Below are positions 34,954-42,689 of a stretch of DNA of 64,000 nucleotides, piece by piece (positions within the stretch are counted from its first letter, which is position 1; every line of letters starts with the position of its first letter). Origin of the DNA: Acidimicrobiia bacterium. GTDB lineage: Bacteria; Actinomycetota; Acidimicrobiia; Acidimicrobiales; CAIXPF01. Position numbers and translations under genes: made by a program. Location: positions 393,616 to 457,615 of the forward strand of contig CANJRG010000001.1 of the NCBI GenBank assembly GCA_947476745.1. Reading direction: 5' to 3'. A model generated the notes under the pieces. It ran no database searches. It worked only from the letters and a program-made list of their open reading frames with translations, and was not told the DNA's origin.

Positions 34954-35667
34954 TCAGCGAGGCACCGACGGGCGCGGTTCGGGGGCGTCCGGGGCCTCGT
35001 CCGCCGGGCCGGACAACGACCGCACGATGGCCGTCAGGTTCGCCACCTCGGCCTCGAGCCGCTCGACCTGTCGCTGCAGCCGGACGACCCGGACCGCCAG
35101 CGGTTCACCGGGCTCGGCCGGCCACGCGACGTCGCCCGGGTGCTCGCGCCGGTCGACCCCTCCCGGACCGGCCCGGTCAGGACCGGACGCGGTCGCCGTC
35201 GGCAGAGGATCGGTGCCCGCAGGCACGCCGTCGACCGGGTGGGCCAGCAGGAAGCCCTCGAGCCGGTCCGCATCGGCACCGAGCTCGCGCAGCACCGTGG
35301 TCGCCGTCGCCCCGTCGTGGTGCAACAGGGCGAGCAACAGATGGGCGCTCGTGACGACGTCCTCGCCGAGCGCCCGGGCCTCCCAGCGCGAGCGGGCCAG
35401 CACGAGCTCGACGGCGGCCGTGCGCGGAGGGGTGACGGCCAGGGCGTGCGGTCCTCGCCCCAGCAGCTGCTCCAGCCCGGACGCGACCTCATCGCCGTCG
35501 AGCCCGCAACGTGCCAGGGCCAGCTCGGCGGCGCAGCCAGGCACCCGGGCCAGCCCGACGAGCAGGTGTTCAGTACCCACGTAGTGGTGGGCCAAGCCGT
35601 GAGCGACCGCCTCAGCCCGGGTCAACGCCAACCGTGCCTGCGAGTTCAGATGGTCCAGCACCGGCAC
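34954..35667 (-). CDS. Stand-alone Clp N-terminal-domain protein
   Basis: A 237-residue protein whose first ~150 residues contain two Clp-N (Clp repeat) units (ALTRAEAVAHGLAHHYVGTE HLLVGL, then LARSRWEARALGEDVVTSAH LLLALL), as at the N-terminus of ClpC or ClpB. No AAA ATPase follows. A Pro/Gly-rich linker leads to a C-terminal coiled coil (about 190-220, VRLQRQVERLEAEVANLTAI). Such proteins (ClpS/ClpX-adjacent or Clp-N-only) may act as adaptors or regulators of Clp proteases; this is inference. Start ATG at 35667. Confidence 0.8.
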   Translation of the reverse strand: MPVLDHLNSQARLALTRAEAVAHGLAHHYVGTEHLLVGLARVPGCAAELALARCGLDGDEVASGLEQLLGRGPHALAVTPPRTAAVELVLARSRWEARALGEDVVTSAHLLLALLHHDGATATTVLRELGADADRLEGFLLAHPVDGVPAGTDPLPTATASGPDRAGPGGVDRREHPGDVAWPAEPGEPLAVRVVRLQRQVERLEAEVANLTAIVRSLSGPADEAPDAPEPRPSVPR

Positions 35668-35750
35668 GCTCCCTCCCGCTCAGCCTACCGAGCGTCTGCG
35701 GACCGCGACCGTCGCCGAAACAGCAGGTGGCCCGGAAGTAGGATGCCGAC

Positions 35751-36752
35751 GTGGTCTCCGATGCGGTGCGTGACGCGCAGGGCGCGCTCGAGCAGATTCG
35801 TGGACGCCATGATGCGGCGACGACCGCACTGGCGCTCCTCCGTCTCGGCCGGGCGCTGGCCGCCGACGGCCAGGCCGCGGCGGCAGCCGACGCGTTCGGC
35901 ATCGCCGCCACCACCGGCGCCGACGTCGAACTCCAGGCGGAGGCCCTCGCCGGAGCGGCTGCGGCCTGCTACCGCGACAATCAGCTCGACGAAGCCCTGA
36001 ACCGCTGCCATGAGGCACTCGCGCGCTTCGCGCAGCTCGGCGATGCCCACGCCTGCAGCCGCCTCGAGGCGAACTGCGCCATCCTCCATCGCGACCGCGG
36101 CGAGTGGGAACGGGCGGCGGAGGCCGCCGAACGCTCCAAGCAGTGGCAGGCTGCGGCTCCCACGGCACCCGCCTTCGGCAGCGCAACAGTGGTGCCGGCA
36201 CTGGGCCGGCCCGACGATCCCGCCGCCTCCGAGGCCGACCTCGGCGCTGCGCTCGAACACGACGCCGGCCGGGTCCTCGACCGGTACGGACCGGCCCAAG
36301 CGCTCCCTGCCTGCTTCGCCGCCTTCACCCACTACCGGCGTACCGGCGACGAAGCAGGCTGCTACCGCAGTGTCCTGCTGCTGGGCACCGTCTACCAGGA
36401 ACTCGGCCGTTGGAACGACGCGCTCCGCGCACTCTCCGACGCAGGCCAACTGGCCACAGCCGGCGGCCAGAGCGACGACCTGCCCTTCATCCGGGCCGGT
36501 CTGGCGGCCACCTATGTGGCGATCGGCCAGTTCGAGGTCGGTGCCGGTCTCGCAGCCGCCGCGGTGGAGGGCTACCGGGTGAGCGGCGATCGCATCGGTC
36601 TGGGGCGAGCCATGGTGACCCACGGCCAGTGCCTTGCCGCCCTCGGCGACCACGCCACGGCGCGCCAGATCTGGGAGAGCGCTCACCCGTTACTCAGCGG
36701 CTACGACCCCGAGGGCGAACAGGCGCTGGCGTCGCTGCTGCAGGGTCGCTGA
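35751..36752 (+). CDS. Tetratricopeptide-repeat protein
   Basis: A 333-residue all-helical protein with about six TPR-like units (for example ALALLRLGRALAADGQAAAA and LLLGTVYQELGRWNDALRAL). No signal peptide and no other domain. It probably acts as a protein-interaction scaffold in the cytoplasm. TAGGAT is exactly 6 nt before the GTG, a leaderless promoter. Divergent from the Clp-N gene, 83 bp apart; an adaptor role together with it is possible but unproven. Confidence 0.75.
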   Translation: MVSDAVRDAQGALEQIRGRHDAATTALALLRLGRALAADGQAAAAADAFGIAATTGADVELQAEALAGAAAACYRDNQLDEALNRCHEALARFAQLGDAHACSRLEANCAILHRDRGEWERAAEAAERSKQWQAAAPTAPAFGSATVVPALGRPDDPAASEADLGAALEHDAGRVLDRYGPAQALPACFAAFTHYRRTGDEAGCYRSVLLLGTVYQELGRWNDALRALSDAGQLATAGGQSDDLPFIRAGLAATYVAIGQFEVGAGLAAAAVEGYRVSGDRIGLGRAMVTHGQCLAALGDHATARQIWESAHPLLSGYDPEGEQALASLLQGR

Positions 36753-36764
36753 ACGGGGTTTCGC

Positions 36765-37244
36765 TCAGGGAGCGATCGGCGTGTTCTCGACGCCGGTGAT
36801 CTGATCGGGCTTGGTCGGCCGCTGGAAGGCGAGGGTGAACTCGACCGGGGCCGCAGCGCCCTCCTCGGCAGGCGTACCCATGTGGGCGGTCACCACGAAG
36901 TTGCGACCCATCTTGCGCCACGAGCCGTACCAGCTCGCGTCGCGCTTGGCCTGGGGCTTCTGCACCGGCTCCCAACCCTGCGACTCGAGCACCTTGTCGT
37001 AGGCCTTGACCACGTTCTCCGGGCTCGACCCGGCAAGCGACAGCGTCTCGGTCTGCACCAGGTCGACCGTCTTGGATTCTTTCCTGGTGCTGTCATCAGG
37101 CCGCCACAGGTCGGCGAAGCGGATCTCCTCGAAACGCTCCCCGCCAACGGTCGGCTGCGAGGACGGATCGACGCCCTCGCCACAGGCCATCAGGCCGGCC
37201 GCTCCGACGGCCAGGGCGAACGCGGTGAACACAGAGCGAGACAT
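36765..37244 (-). CDS. Lipoprotein, function unknown
   Basis: A 159-residue lipoprotein with lipobox GLMAC (Cys21). The mature part has Trp-rich strands (RDASWYGSWRKMGRNFVVTA) and could be a small alpha/beta domain of a type seen in actinobacterial surface lipoproteins. Starts at the ATG at 37244; convergent with the TPR gene. Confidence 0.72.
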   Translation of the reverse strand: MSRSVFTAFALAVGAAGLMACGEGVDPSSQPTVGGERFEEIRFADLWRPDDSTRKESKTVDLVQTETLSLAGSSPENVVKAYDKVLESQGWEPVQKPQAKRDASWYGSWRKMGRNFVVTAHMGTPAEEGAAAPVEFTLAFQRPTKPDQITGVENTPIAP

Positions 37245-37333
37245 CCGGTGCTGTCGAACCACGAGGCGGCAGCGTAGTGGACACCCACCCACTTCAACAC
37301 GTCGCCCGTCGACCGCCAGGTGTCCTCGGCCGG

Positions 37334-37984
37334 TCAGCGGGCCGGGTCGGGCCGGTCGGCGCGCATCCGCACCACCCGGGCCGGCGACCCGACGGCGACG
37401 CTGTGATCGGGGAGGTCGTGGGTCACCACGCTGCCGGCGCCGACGGCAACGCCCCGGCCGATGGTCACCCCGGGCAGGACGACGACGCCGGCCCCGAGCC
37501 ATGACCCGTCGCCGATGTGCACCGGCAGCTCCGGGGCCGGGTCCTGCCGGCCGATGGGCAGATCGAGCCGCTCCAACCCATGGTTCTGGTCGGTCACGTA
37601 GACGTTGGGGCCGGTGTAGACGTCGTCGCCGATGACGATGCGGTAGTGCCCGACGATGGAACTGCCCCGGCCGATCAGGCAGCGGTCGCCGATCTCCACG
37701 ATGGCGTCGTGCAGCAGCAGCTGGCCGGGAACCATGCCCGCCGAAAGGCTGACCATCGGCCCGATGATGGTGTCGCGGCCGATGTGTATGGCGTGCTCGT
37801 TGTAGAGCGCCGTCCACGGGAAGGCCAGCAAGCTGCCCTCACCGAAACACCCGAAGCGGGCGGCCCGGGCCGTGCCGGCGTGCACCGAAGCCGCAAACGC
37901 GACGTCGTCCCAGCGGCGGTGCAGCGCATCGACCAAGCGGACCCGCAGCCGGGCCCGGTACGTGGCCCACCAGGAGCTCGCCAC
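37334..37984 (-). CDS. Left-handed beta-helix (hexapeptide) acyltransferase
   Basis: About 216 residues. The C-terminal two thirds are hexapeptide repeats ([79 protein letters not shown]), as in maltose/galactoside and capsule O-acetyltransferases; [20 protein letters not shown] closes the domain. The acceptor is probably a sugar. The frame is open to a GTG at 38053 but the extra residues would be a WGRWGRWG low-complexity run from a 9-bp DNA repeat (38013-38039), so I start at 37984. A possible terminator/attenuator lies upstream. Confidence 0.8.
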   Translation of the reverse strand: MASSWWATYRARLRVRLVDALHRRWDDVAFAASVHAGTARAARFGCFGEGSLLAFPWTALYNEHAIHIGRDTIIGPMVSLSAGMVPGQLLLHDAIVEIGDRCLIGRGSSIVGHYRIVIGDDVYTGPNVYVTDQNHGLERLDLPIGRQDPAPELPVHIGDGSWLGAGVVVLPGVTIGRGVAVGAGSVVTHDLPDHSVAVGSPARVVRMRADRPDPAR

Positions 37985-38012
37985 GCTCCCACCGCCGGAT
38001 CGACCCCCGTTA

Positions 38013-38039
38013 CCCCATCGGCCCCATCGGCCCCATCGA
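38013..38039. repeat. 9-bp tandem repeat CCCCATCGG (3 copies)
   Basis: Copies at 38013-38021, 38022-38030 and 38031-38039, the last with one change. It lies upstream of the acyltransferase start I prefer. The gene-free stretch 37985-38537 holds, besides this repeat, the small RNA, its promoter and terminator, a tiny ORF and an inverted repeat. Confidence 0.85.
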
Positions 38040-38102
38040 CCTCGGGCGAACACGGTGGGAACCTAGCCCGGCCGTGGCCGGCGCAGGGCCGTCGATCGGT
38101 CG

Positions 38103-38156
38103 GAAAACGAAGAAAGGCGGTGGCTCTCTCTCCCCCCGGCCGAGAGAGCCACCGCC
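38103..38156 (-). terminator. Strong intrinsic terminator (15-bp stem, U-rich tail)
   Basis: On the minus strand, GGCGGTGGCTCTCTC (38156-38142) pairs perfectly with its complement (38130-38116) across an 11-nt loop, followed by TTTCTTCGTTTT (38115-38104). The T-tract is on the minus-strand side only, so it terminates leftward transcripts. Confidence 0.8.
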
Positions 38157-38228
38157 CACAGAGAGCGTGACACCGGTAGGGCCGTTCGACCTTCGCCGAG
38201 CCTGCAGTCCGGGCGCTCCGTGGTGATT
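38104..38228 (-). ncRNA. Candidate small RNA or attenuator leader
   Basis: A transcript of about 125 nt is predicted on the minus strand, from a TTGACG-N17-TACGGT promoter (38262-38234) to a 15-bp hairpin and T-tract (38156-38103). It has no convincing start codon or ORF. It may be an independent sRNA, or a leader of the acyltransferase gene (start 37984) whose terminator decides expression. No known RNA family recognised. Confidence 0.5.
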
Positions 38229-38233
38229 CCAGC

Positions 38234-38262
38234 ACCGTAAACCGAGTTGAACGCTTCGTCAA
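38234..38262 (-). promoter_or_regulatory. Sigma-70-type promoter TTGACG-N17-TACGGT
   Basis: TTGACG at 38262-38257 and TACGGT at 38239-38234 with a 17-bp spacer, reading leftward. Its predicted start near 38228 lies about 72 nt before the terminator hairpin. Confidence 0.6.
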
Positions 38263-38322
38263 GTTGTGACCCTGATCACCGGGGTACGGGCAACGCCGCG
38301 CCCGTGGCAGGCGTGATCGGCG

Positions 38323-38415
38323 TCACGGGCGAGTGCTGCGGTCACGTCGGTTGCGCAGTGCCGCGAACACGATCAGGACGACACCAGCGAACGCGACGAG
38401 GAAGACGAGCACCAT
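38323..38415 (-). CDS. Putative 30-residue single-pass membrane peptide
   Basis: An ATG frame encoding a hydrophobic helix of about 20 residues (MVLVFLVAFAGVVLIVFAAL) followed by a basic tail (RNRRDRSTRP), the profile of a small membrane protein. High third-position GC supports coding. The ribosome-binding site is poor (GAGGG abuts the ATG), so expression is uncertain. Confidence 0.4.
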   Translation of the reverse strand: MVLVFLVAFAGVVLIVFAALRNRRDRSTRP

Positions 38416-38445
38416 CCCTCGATCATCGCGCGGGTGCCGGGCAAT

Positions 38446-38478
38446 CGTGCAGGCCTGGGTGTCCTGCAGGCCTGCACG
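38446..38478. repeat. 12-bp inverted repeat with 9-bp spacer
   Basis: CGTGCAGGCCTG (38446-38457) and its exact complement CAGGCCTGCACG (38467-38478). It lies about 60-90 bp upstream of the aminotransferase start (38538) and 31 bp upstream of the small membrane ORF on the other strand. Likely an operator; no T-tract follows. Confidence 0.7.
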
Positions 38479-38537
38479 TGTCGTGCGGCAGCAGGAACGG
38501 CCCTCTCACCCGTGGAACGCCCCTCTAGCATGCGGCC

Positions 38538-39755
38538 ATGACGACGTCCGCGTTCCTGCACCCCTTCGCCAGACCGGCCAAGGCCGCCGGCGACTTCATC
38601 ACGCTCGTACGCGGCGAGGGGTCGACGCTGTGGGACCGCGGCGGCAACGCCTACCTCGATGGCCTGGCCTCTCTGTGGTACTGCAACGCCGGACACGGCA
38701 ACCGCCACATCATCGACGCCATCAAGAACCAGCTCGACTCGCTGGCCACCTACAACACGTTCGACCCGTGGACCAACGAGCCCGCCGACGCCCTGGCCAC
38801 CCGTATCGCCGAGCGGGCCCCCATGACCGATCCCCGGGTGTTCTTCACCTGTTCGGGTTCCGAAGCGGTCGACACCGCCCTCAAACTGGCCCGCCTGACC
38901 CAGCGGCTGCGCGGCGACGGGCAACGCCACCTGCTGGTGAGCCGAACCAGCGGCTACCACGGCACCGCCTACGGCGGCACCTCGGTACAGGGCATCCCCG
39001 CCAACAAGGAAGGCTGGGGCGAGCTGGTACCGGGGGTGCTGAACGTCCCCCAGAACGACCTCGAGGCCGCGTCCCGCCTCTTCGCCGAGCGCGGCAACGA
39101 GATCGCCGCGGTCATCGCCGAACCGGTGCAGGGGGCGGGGGGCGTTCATCCGCCCGCCCCCGGCTACCTGGCCGGGCTGCGCCGCCTGTGCGACCAGCAC
39201 GGCGCCCTGCTCATCTTCGACGAGGTGATCTGCGGGTGGGGCCGGCTCGGGCGGTGGTTCGGCGCCCAGTACTACGGCGTCACCCCCGACCTGATTACCT
39301 TCGCCAAGGGCGTCACATCGGGCTACGCGCCGCTCGGCGGGGTGATCGTCTCACGCCTGGTGTGCAACGCCCTCGAGAGCGACCCGGACTTCCTGCTGCG
39401 CCACGGGTACACCTACTCGGGCCACCCGACCTCCTGCGCCGCGGGGGTCGCCACCCTCGAGGTCTACGAGCAGGACGGGCTGTTCGAGCGGGCCGACGTG
39501 ATCGGCAGGCTGCTCGGCGACGGCCTGCGGGCTCTCGTCGAGGACGGCACCCTGGCCGGCGCCCGCGGCGACGGGGCCATCTGGGCCGCGGAGCTGTTCC
39601 CAGACCGCGACCCCTACGTGGTGCGCGACGCCATGCTGGCCCAGGGCGTCATCGCCCGGCCGCTGGTGAACGCCATCGCCTTCTGCCCGCCGCTGGTCAT
39701 GACCGACGACGAAGTCGGCCGCCTCGTCGACGGCCTGGCCACGGCCCTGCGCTGA
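38538..39755 (+). CDS. Class III (omega) PLP-dependent aminotransferase
   Basis: A 405-residue fold-type I aminotransferase. The PLP-binding Lys is Lys257 in LITFAKGVTSGYAPLGG; IFDEVICGWGRLG holds the Asp that contacts the pyridine ring; the N-terminal LDGLASLWYCNAGHG is typical of omega-amino acid:pyruvate and related aminotransferases. Donor unknown (beta-alanine, diamines and taurine are all possible). TAGCAT is exactly 6 nt before the ATG, a leaderless promoter, and a 12-bp inverted repeat lies upstream. Confidence 0.88.
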   Translation: MTTSAFLHPFARPAKAAGDFITLVRGEGSTLWDRGGNAYLDGLASLWYCNAGHGNRHIIDAIKNQLDSLATYNTFDPWTNEPADALATRIAERAPMTDPRVFFTCSGSEAVDTALKLARLTQRLRGDGQRHLLVSRTSGYHGTAYGGTSVQGIPANKEGWGELVPGVLNVPQNDLEAASRLFAERGNEIAAVIAEPVQGAGGVHPPAPGYLAGLRRLCDQHGALLIFDEVICGWGRLGRWFGAQYYGVTPDLITFAKGVTSGYAPLGGVIVSRLVCNALESDPDFLLRHGYTYSGHPTSCAAGVATLEVYEQDGLFERADVIGRLLGDGLRALVEDGTLAGARGDGAIWAAELFPDRDPYVVRDAMLAQGVIARPLVNAIAFCPPLVMTDDEVGRLVDGLATALR

Positions 39756-39797
39756 GCGAACCCGACCCGACCCGACCGAGCTCAGCACCCGCCGACG

Positions 39798-40496
39798 ATG
39801 CCCGACGACACCAGCCCCGCGACCCCCCGACCCGCCGACAACGACACGACCGACAACGACACGACCGACGCCGGCGGCGACCGCTATGCGGGCTTTCCGG
39901 CAGGCTTCTTCTCCCGCATGGACGAATCGTCCGACGCAGCCTTCTACGTCGAGCCGCGCCTGGTCACCCACATCGACGACGACGCCATCGAGGCGGTGCG
40001 CACCTGCTACGACGAACTCGGCATGCACGGCGAGATCCTCGACCTGTGCAGCTCCTGGACCTCGCACCTGGCCCGGCGGCCGCAACGCCTCGTCGTGGTC
40101 GGCATGAACGACGAGGAGCTGGCTCGCAACGAGCTGGCACACGAACGCCTCGTGCACGACCTCAACCAACAGCCCGAGCTGCCCTTCGGCGACGGCGGTT
40201 TCGACGGGGCGATCTGCACGGTCTCGGTCGACTACCTGATCCGGCCGATCGAGGTGTTCGACGAGGTCGCCCGGGTGCTTCGCCCGGGCGCACCGTTCGC
40301 CTGCACCTTCTCCAACCGCTGCTTCCCGACCAAGGTCATCCGCGGCTGGACGGCCGGCGACGACGACTTCCACCTGCAGCTGGTGGCCGAGTACTTCCGT
40401 CGCTCGCAGGGCTGGGAACAGCCCCGGATGGAGCACCGCAACCCCGGACGCCGCGGCGATCCGCTGTTCGTGGTCTGGGCCCGCACCGACCGATGA
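39798..40496 (+). CDS. Class I SAM-dependent methyltransferase (divergent)
   Basis: A 232-residue protein. ILDLCSSWTSHL (about 75-86) replaces the canonical glycine-rich SAM loop, while LPFGDGGFDGAICTVSVDYL and VARVLRPGAPFACTFSN match motifs of Rossmann methyltransferases. An Asn/Asp/Thr-rich N-terminal tail (NDTTDNDTTD, from a DNA repeat) precedes the fold. Substrate unknown; whether SAM binding is retained is uncertain. It follows the aminotransferase after 42 bp on the same strand. Confidence 0.72.
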   Translation: MPDDTSPATPRPADNDTTDNDTTDAGGDRYAGFPAGFFSRMDESSDAAFYVEPRLVTHIDDDAIEAVRTCYDELGMHGEILDLCSSWTSHLARRPQRLVVVGMNDEELARNELAHERLVHDLNQQPELPFGDGGFDGAICTVSVDYLIRPIEVFDEVARVLRPGAPFACTFSNRCFPTKVIRGWTAGDDDFHLQLVAEYFRRSQGWEQPRMEHRNPGRRGDPLFVVWARTDR

Positions 40497-40558
40497 CGAG
40501 CGACCGTGGCGACCTGCGCTGCCACCACCCCGCCTGCCTTGGCGGCGATACTTCTTGT

Positions 40559-41032
40559 ATGGCCGCCTGCGCAACGCGATCACTCCCCCAGCGGGTATGG
40601 ATCGGGGCGCTGGTCGTCCTCGCCGGGTTGTCGTTGGTGGCGTGCGGCCGCAAGGCCGAGGAGTCGCTGCCGGCGCCGGCCACGCTCACGGTGTTGCCCG
40701 CACCCGATGCACCGCCCGAGCCCGCCGCGGCCCGACCGATGCCGCCCACCACCCGGGTCCCGATCACCACCACCTCGCTGCCCGGCTCGGTCACCTATAC
40801 CGTGCTCGACGGCGACACCTTCTACGGCATCGCCGAGAAGTTGGGGATCACCCCGGCACTGCTCGCCGGCTTGAACCCCCTCAAGGACCCCGGCCGTCTG
40901 GTGGTGGGCCAGCTGCTGGTCGTGCCCGGCCCCGCCCCGGCAGCCGGCAGCCCCCACGGGTCGTCCACCACCACGACCACCGTTGCTGCTGTGACGGCTT
41001 CCACCTTGCCCGCCGCCACCAAGAACGGATGA
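40559..41032 (+). CDS. LysM-domain lipoprotein
   Basis: A 157-residue lipoprotein: signal peptide with lipobox SLVAC (Cys30), a Pro/Ala/Thr-rich linker and one LysM peptidoglycan-binding domain (about 84-128, YTVLDGDTFYGIAEKLGITP ... PGRLVVGQLLVVP), ending in a Thr-rich tail. It likely sits between membrane and wall. Its TGA overlaps the ATG of ppx/gppA (ATGA), so the two are co-translated, an unexpected pairing of a wall protein with a polyphosphate enzyme. Confidence 0.82.
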   Translation: MAACATRSLPQRVWIGALVVLAGLSLVACGRKAEESLPAPATLTVLPAPDAPPEPAAARPMPPTTRVPITTTSLPGSVTYTVLDGDTFYGIAEKLGITPALLAGLNPLKDPGRLVVGQLLVVPGPAPAAGSPHGSSTTTTTVAAVTASTLPAATKNG

Positions 41033-42651
41033 CGGCCGCTAACGTCATCAACGTGGACAGGCCCGATCGCCACCGTCCGTCGCAGGTCGGCGAGGTGCTC
41101 GCCGCCATCGACATCGGCACCAACAGCTTCCACCTCGTGGTCGCCCGGATCCTGCCGAACGGCCGCTTCGAGACGCTGGCCTCGGAGAAGGAGATGGTCC
41201 GGCTCGGTTCGGGTTCGGGCGACATGAAGCTGCTGACCGCCGACGCCATCGAGCGCGGGGTAGCCACGTTGCGGCGCTTCCGCCAGGTCGCCGACATCAA
41301 CGGCGCCCGGCTGCGGGCCGTCGCCACCAGCGCCGTCCGCGAGGCGCTGAACCAGCAGGACTTCCTCGACCGGGCCCGCACCGAGGCCGGCATCGACGTC
41401 GAGGTCATCTCCGGCGTGGAGGAGGCCCGGCTGATCCACCTCGGCGTGCTGCAGGCCCTGCCGGTGTTCGCCGAGCGGCTCCTCCTGATCGACATCGGCG
41501 GCGGCAGTACCGAGGTCCTCATGGCGGAAGGGCCGGCGATCGAGTGGTCGCGCAGCCACAAGCTCGGCGCCATCCGCCTGACCGACGGCTTCTTCCCCGG
41601 CGGTGTCACCTCCCCCCGAGGGGCCGACCGTTGCCGTCGGTACCTGCGCAGCTTCCTGGTCAACACCGTGCTCGAGCTGCGCAACCACCCCTTCGATCTG
41701 GCCGTCGGCTCGTCGGGCACGATCCAGAACCTGGCCACGATGGCCGCCCACCTGCGCGGCGAGCAGGCCCCGAAGTCGATCAACTCCGCCACCTTCAGCT
41801 GCGCCGAGCTCGGCAAGATCACCCAACTCCTGCTCGATGCCCGCACCACCGACGAGCGGATCAAGGTGCCCGGTATCGAGAAGGGCCGGGCCGACATCCT
41901 GCCGGCGGGCGCGCTGCTGCTCGAATGCCTCGCCGAGGAGCTGGACATCGAGACCTTCACGGTGTCGGCCTACGCGCTGCGCGAAGGGGTGCTGCTCGAT
42001 GCCGCCCGCCAGAGCGAACACCACCGCCACCTCGACCCGTTGCACCACCTCTCCGACCTCCGTCGTAGCAGCGTCGAGCACCTGCTCACCGTGACCGAGC
42101 CAGCGGTCGACCACGCCCATCACACCGCCGAGCTGGCCCTGCAGCTATTCGCCCGGACCGAGGCCGCCCACCGTCTCCCGCCGGAGTACGCCGAGCTGCT
42201 CGAGGCCGGCGCGCTGCTCGCCAACGTCGGGCGCCACATCGCCCACGACGCCCACCACAAGCACAGCTACTACATCATCCGCAACACCGATCAGCTGACC
42301 GGCTTCACCAGCCACGAGATCGAGCTGATCGCCCAGGTCGCCCGCTACCACCGCAAGAGCGCCCCCAAACGGACACATTCCGAGTACGCCGCGCTCAGCC
42401 CATTCGACCAACAGGCGGTGGCGGTGATGGCCGGCCTGTTGCGCATCGCCATCGGCCTCGACCGCGGGCACCGCCAGGTCGTACAGGGGGTGCGTTGCTC
42501 GCTCGACAGTCAAGGTCAGAAGCTCACGATCGGCGTCGTCGCGCCCGGCTCCGTTGACGCCTCACTCGAGCTATACACCGCGGACGCCCGCAAGGCGCTC
42601 GCCGCGGACGCCTTCCGGCTCGACGTGACGTTCGAGCCCGTCACCATCTGA
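41029..42651 (+). CDS. Ppx/GppA exopolyphosphatase with C-terminal HD-like domain
   Basis: A 540-residue protein. The ASKHA phosphatase core has AAIDIGTNSFHLVVARI, the second phosphate loop DIGGGSTEV and the VGSSGTIQNL motif; a helical HD-type domain fills the C-terminal 200 residues (HHTAELALQLF, NVGRHIAHDAHHKHSYYII). Such enzymes hydrolyse polyphosphate or pppGpp and so affect the stringent response. It is translationally coupled to the LysM lipoprotein. A 16-bp unit repeats three times across its stop codon (42634-42681). Confidence 0.88.
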   Translation: MTAANVINVDRPDRHRPSQVGEVLAAIDIGTNSFHLVVARILPNGRFETLASEKEMVRLGSGSGDMKLLTADAIERGVATLRRFRQVADINGARLRAVATSAVREALNQQDFLDRARTEAGIDVEVISGVEEARLIHLGVLQALPVFAERLLLIDIGGGSTEVLMAEGPAIEWSRSHKLGAIRLTDGFFPGGVTSPRGADRCRRYLRSFLVNTVLELRNHPFDLAVGSSGTIQNLATMAAHLRGEQAPKSINSATFSCAELGKITQLLLDARTTDERIKVPGIEKGRADILPAGALLLECLAEELDIETFTVSAYALREGVLLDAARQSEHHRHLDPLHHLSDLRRSSVEHLLTVTEPAVDHAHHTAELALQLFARTEAAHRLPPEYAELLEAGALLANVGRHIAHDAHHKHSYYIIRNTDQLTGFTSHEIELIAQVARYHRKSAPKRTHSEYAALSPFDQQAVAVMAGLLRIAIGLDRGHRQVVQGVRCSLDSQGQKLTIGVVAPGSVDASLELYTADARKALAADAFRLDVTFEPVTI

Positions 42652-42681
42652 GCCCGTCACCATCTGAGCCCGTCACCATCG
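42634..42681. repeat. 16-bp tandem repeat (3 copies) across the ppx stop codon
   Basis: GAGCCCGTCACCATCT at 42634-42649 and 42650-42665, and a third copy ending in G at 42666-42681. The stop codon (42649-42651) is at the junction of copies one and two, so each repeat carries its own copy of the last codons. Confidence 0.9.
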
Positions 42682-42689
42682 GGCGGTGA

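Noticed and set aside
38116..38156. A 6C RNA on the plus strand, because the loop contains CCCCCC
   Set aside because: Only one hairpin is present, no plus-strand promoter or T-tract is seen, and the minus strand has both.
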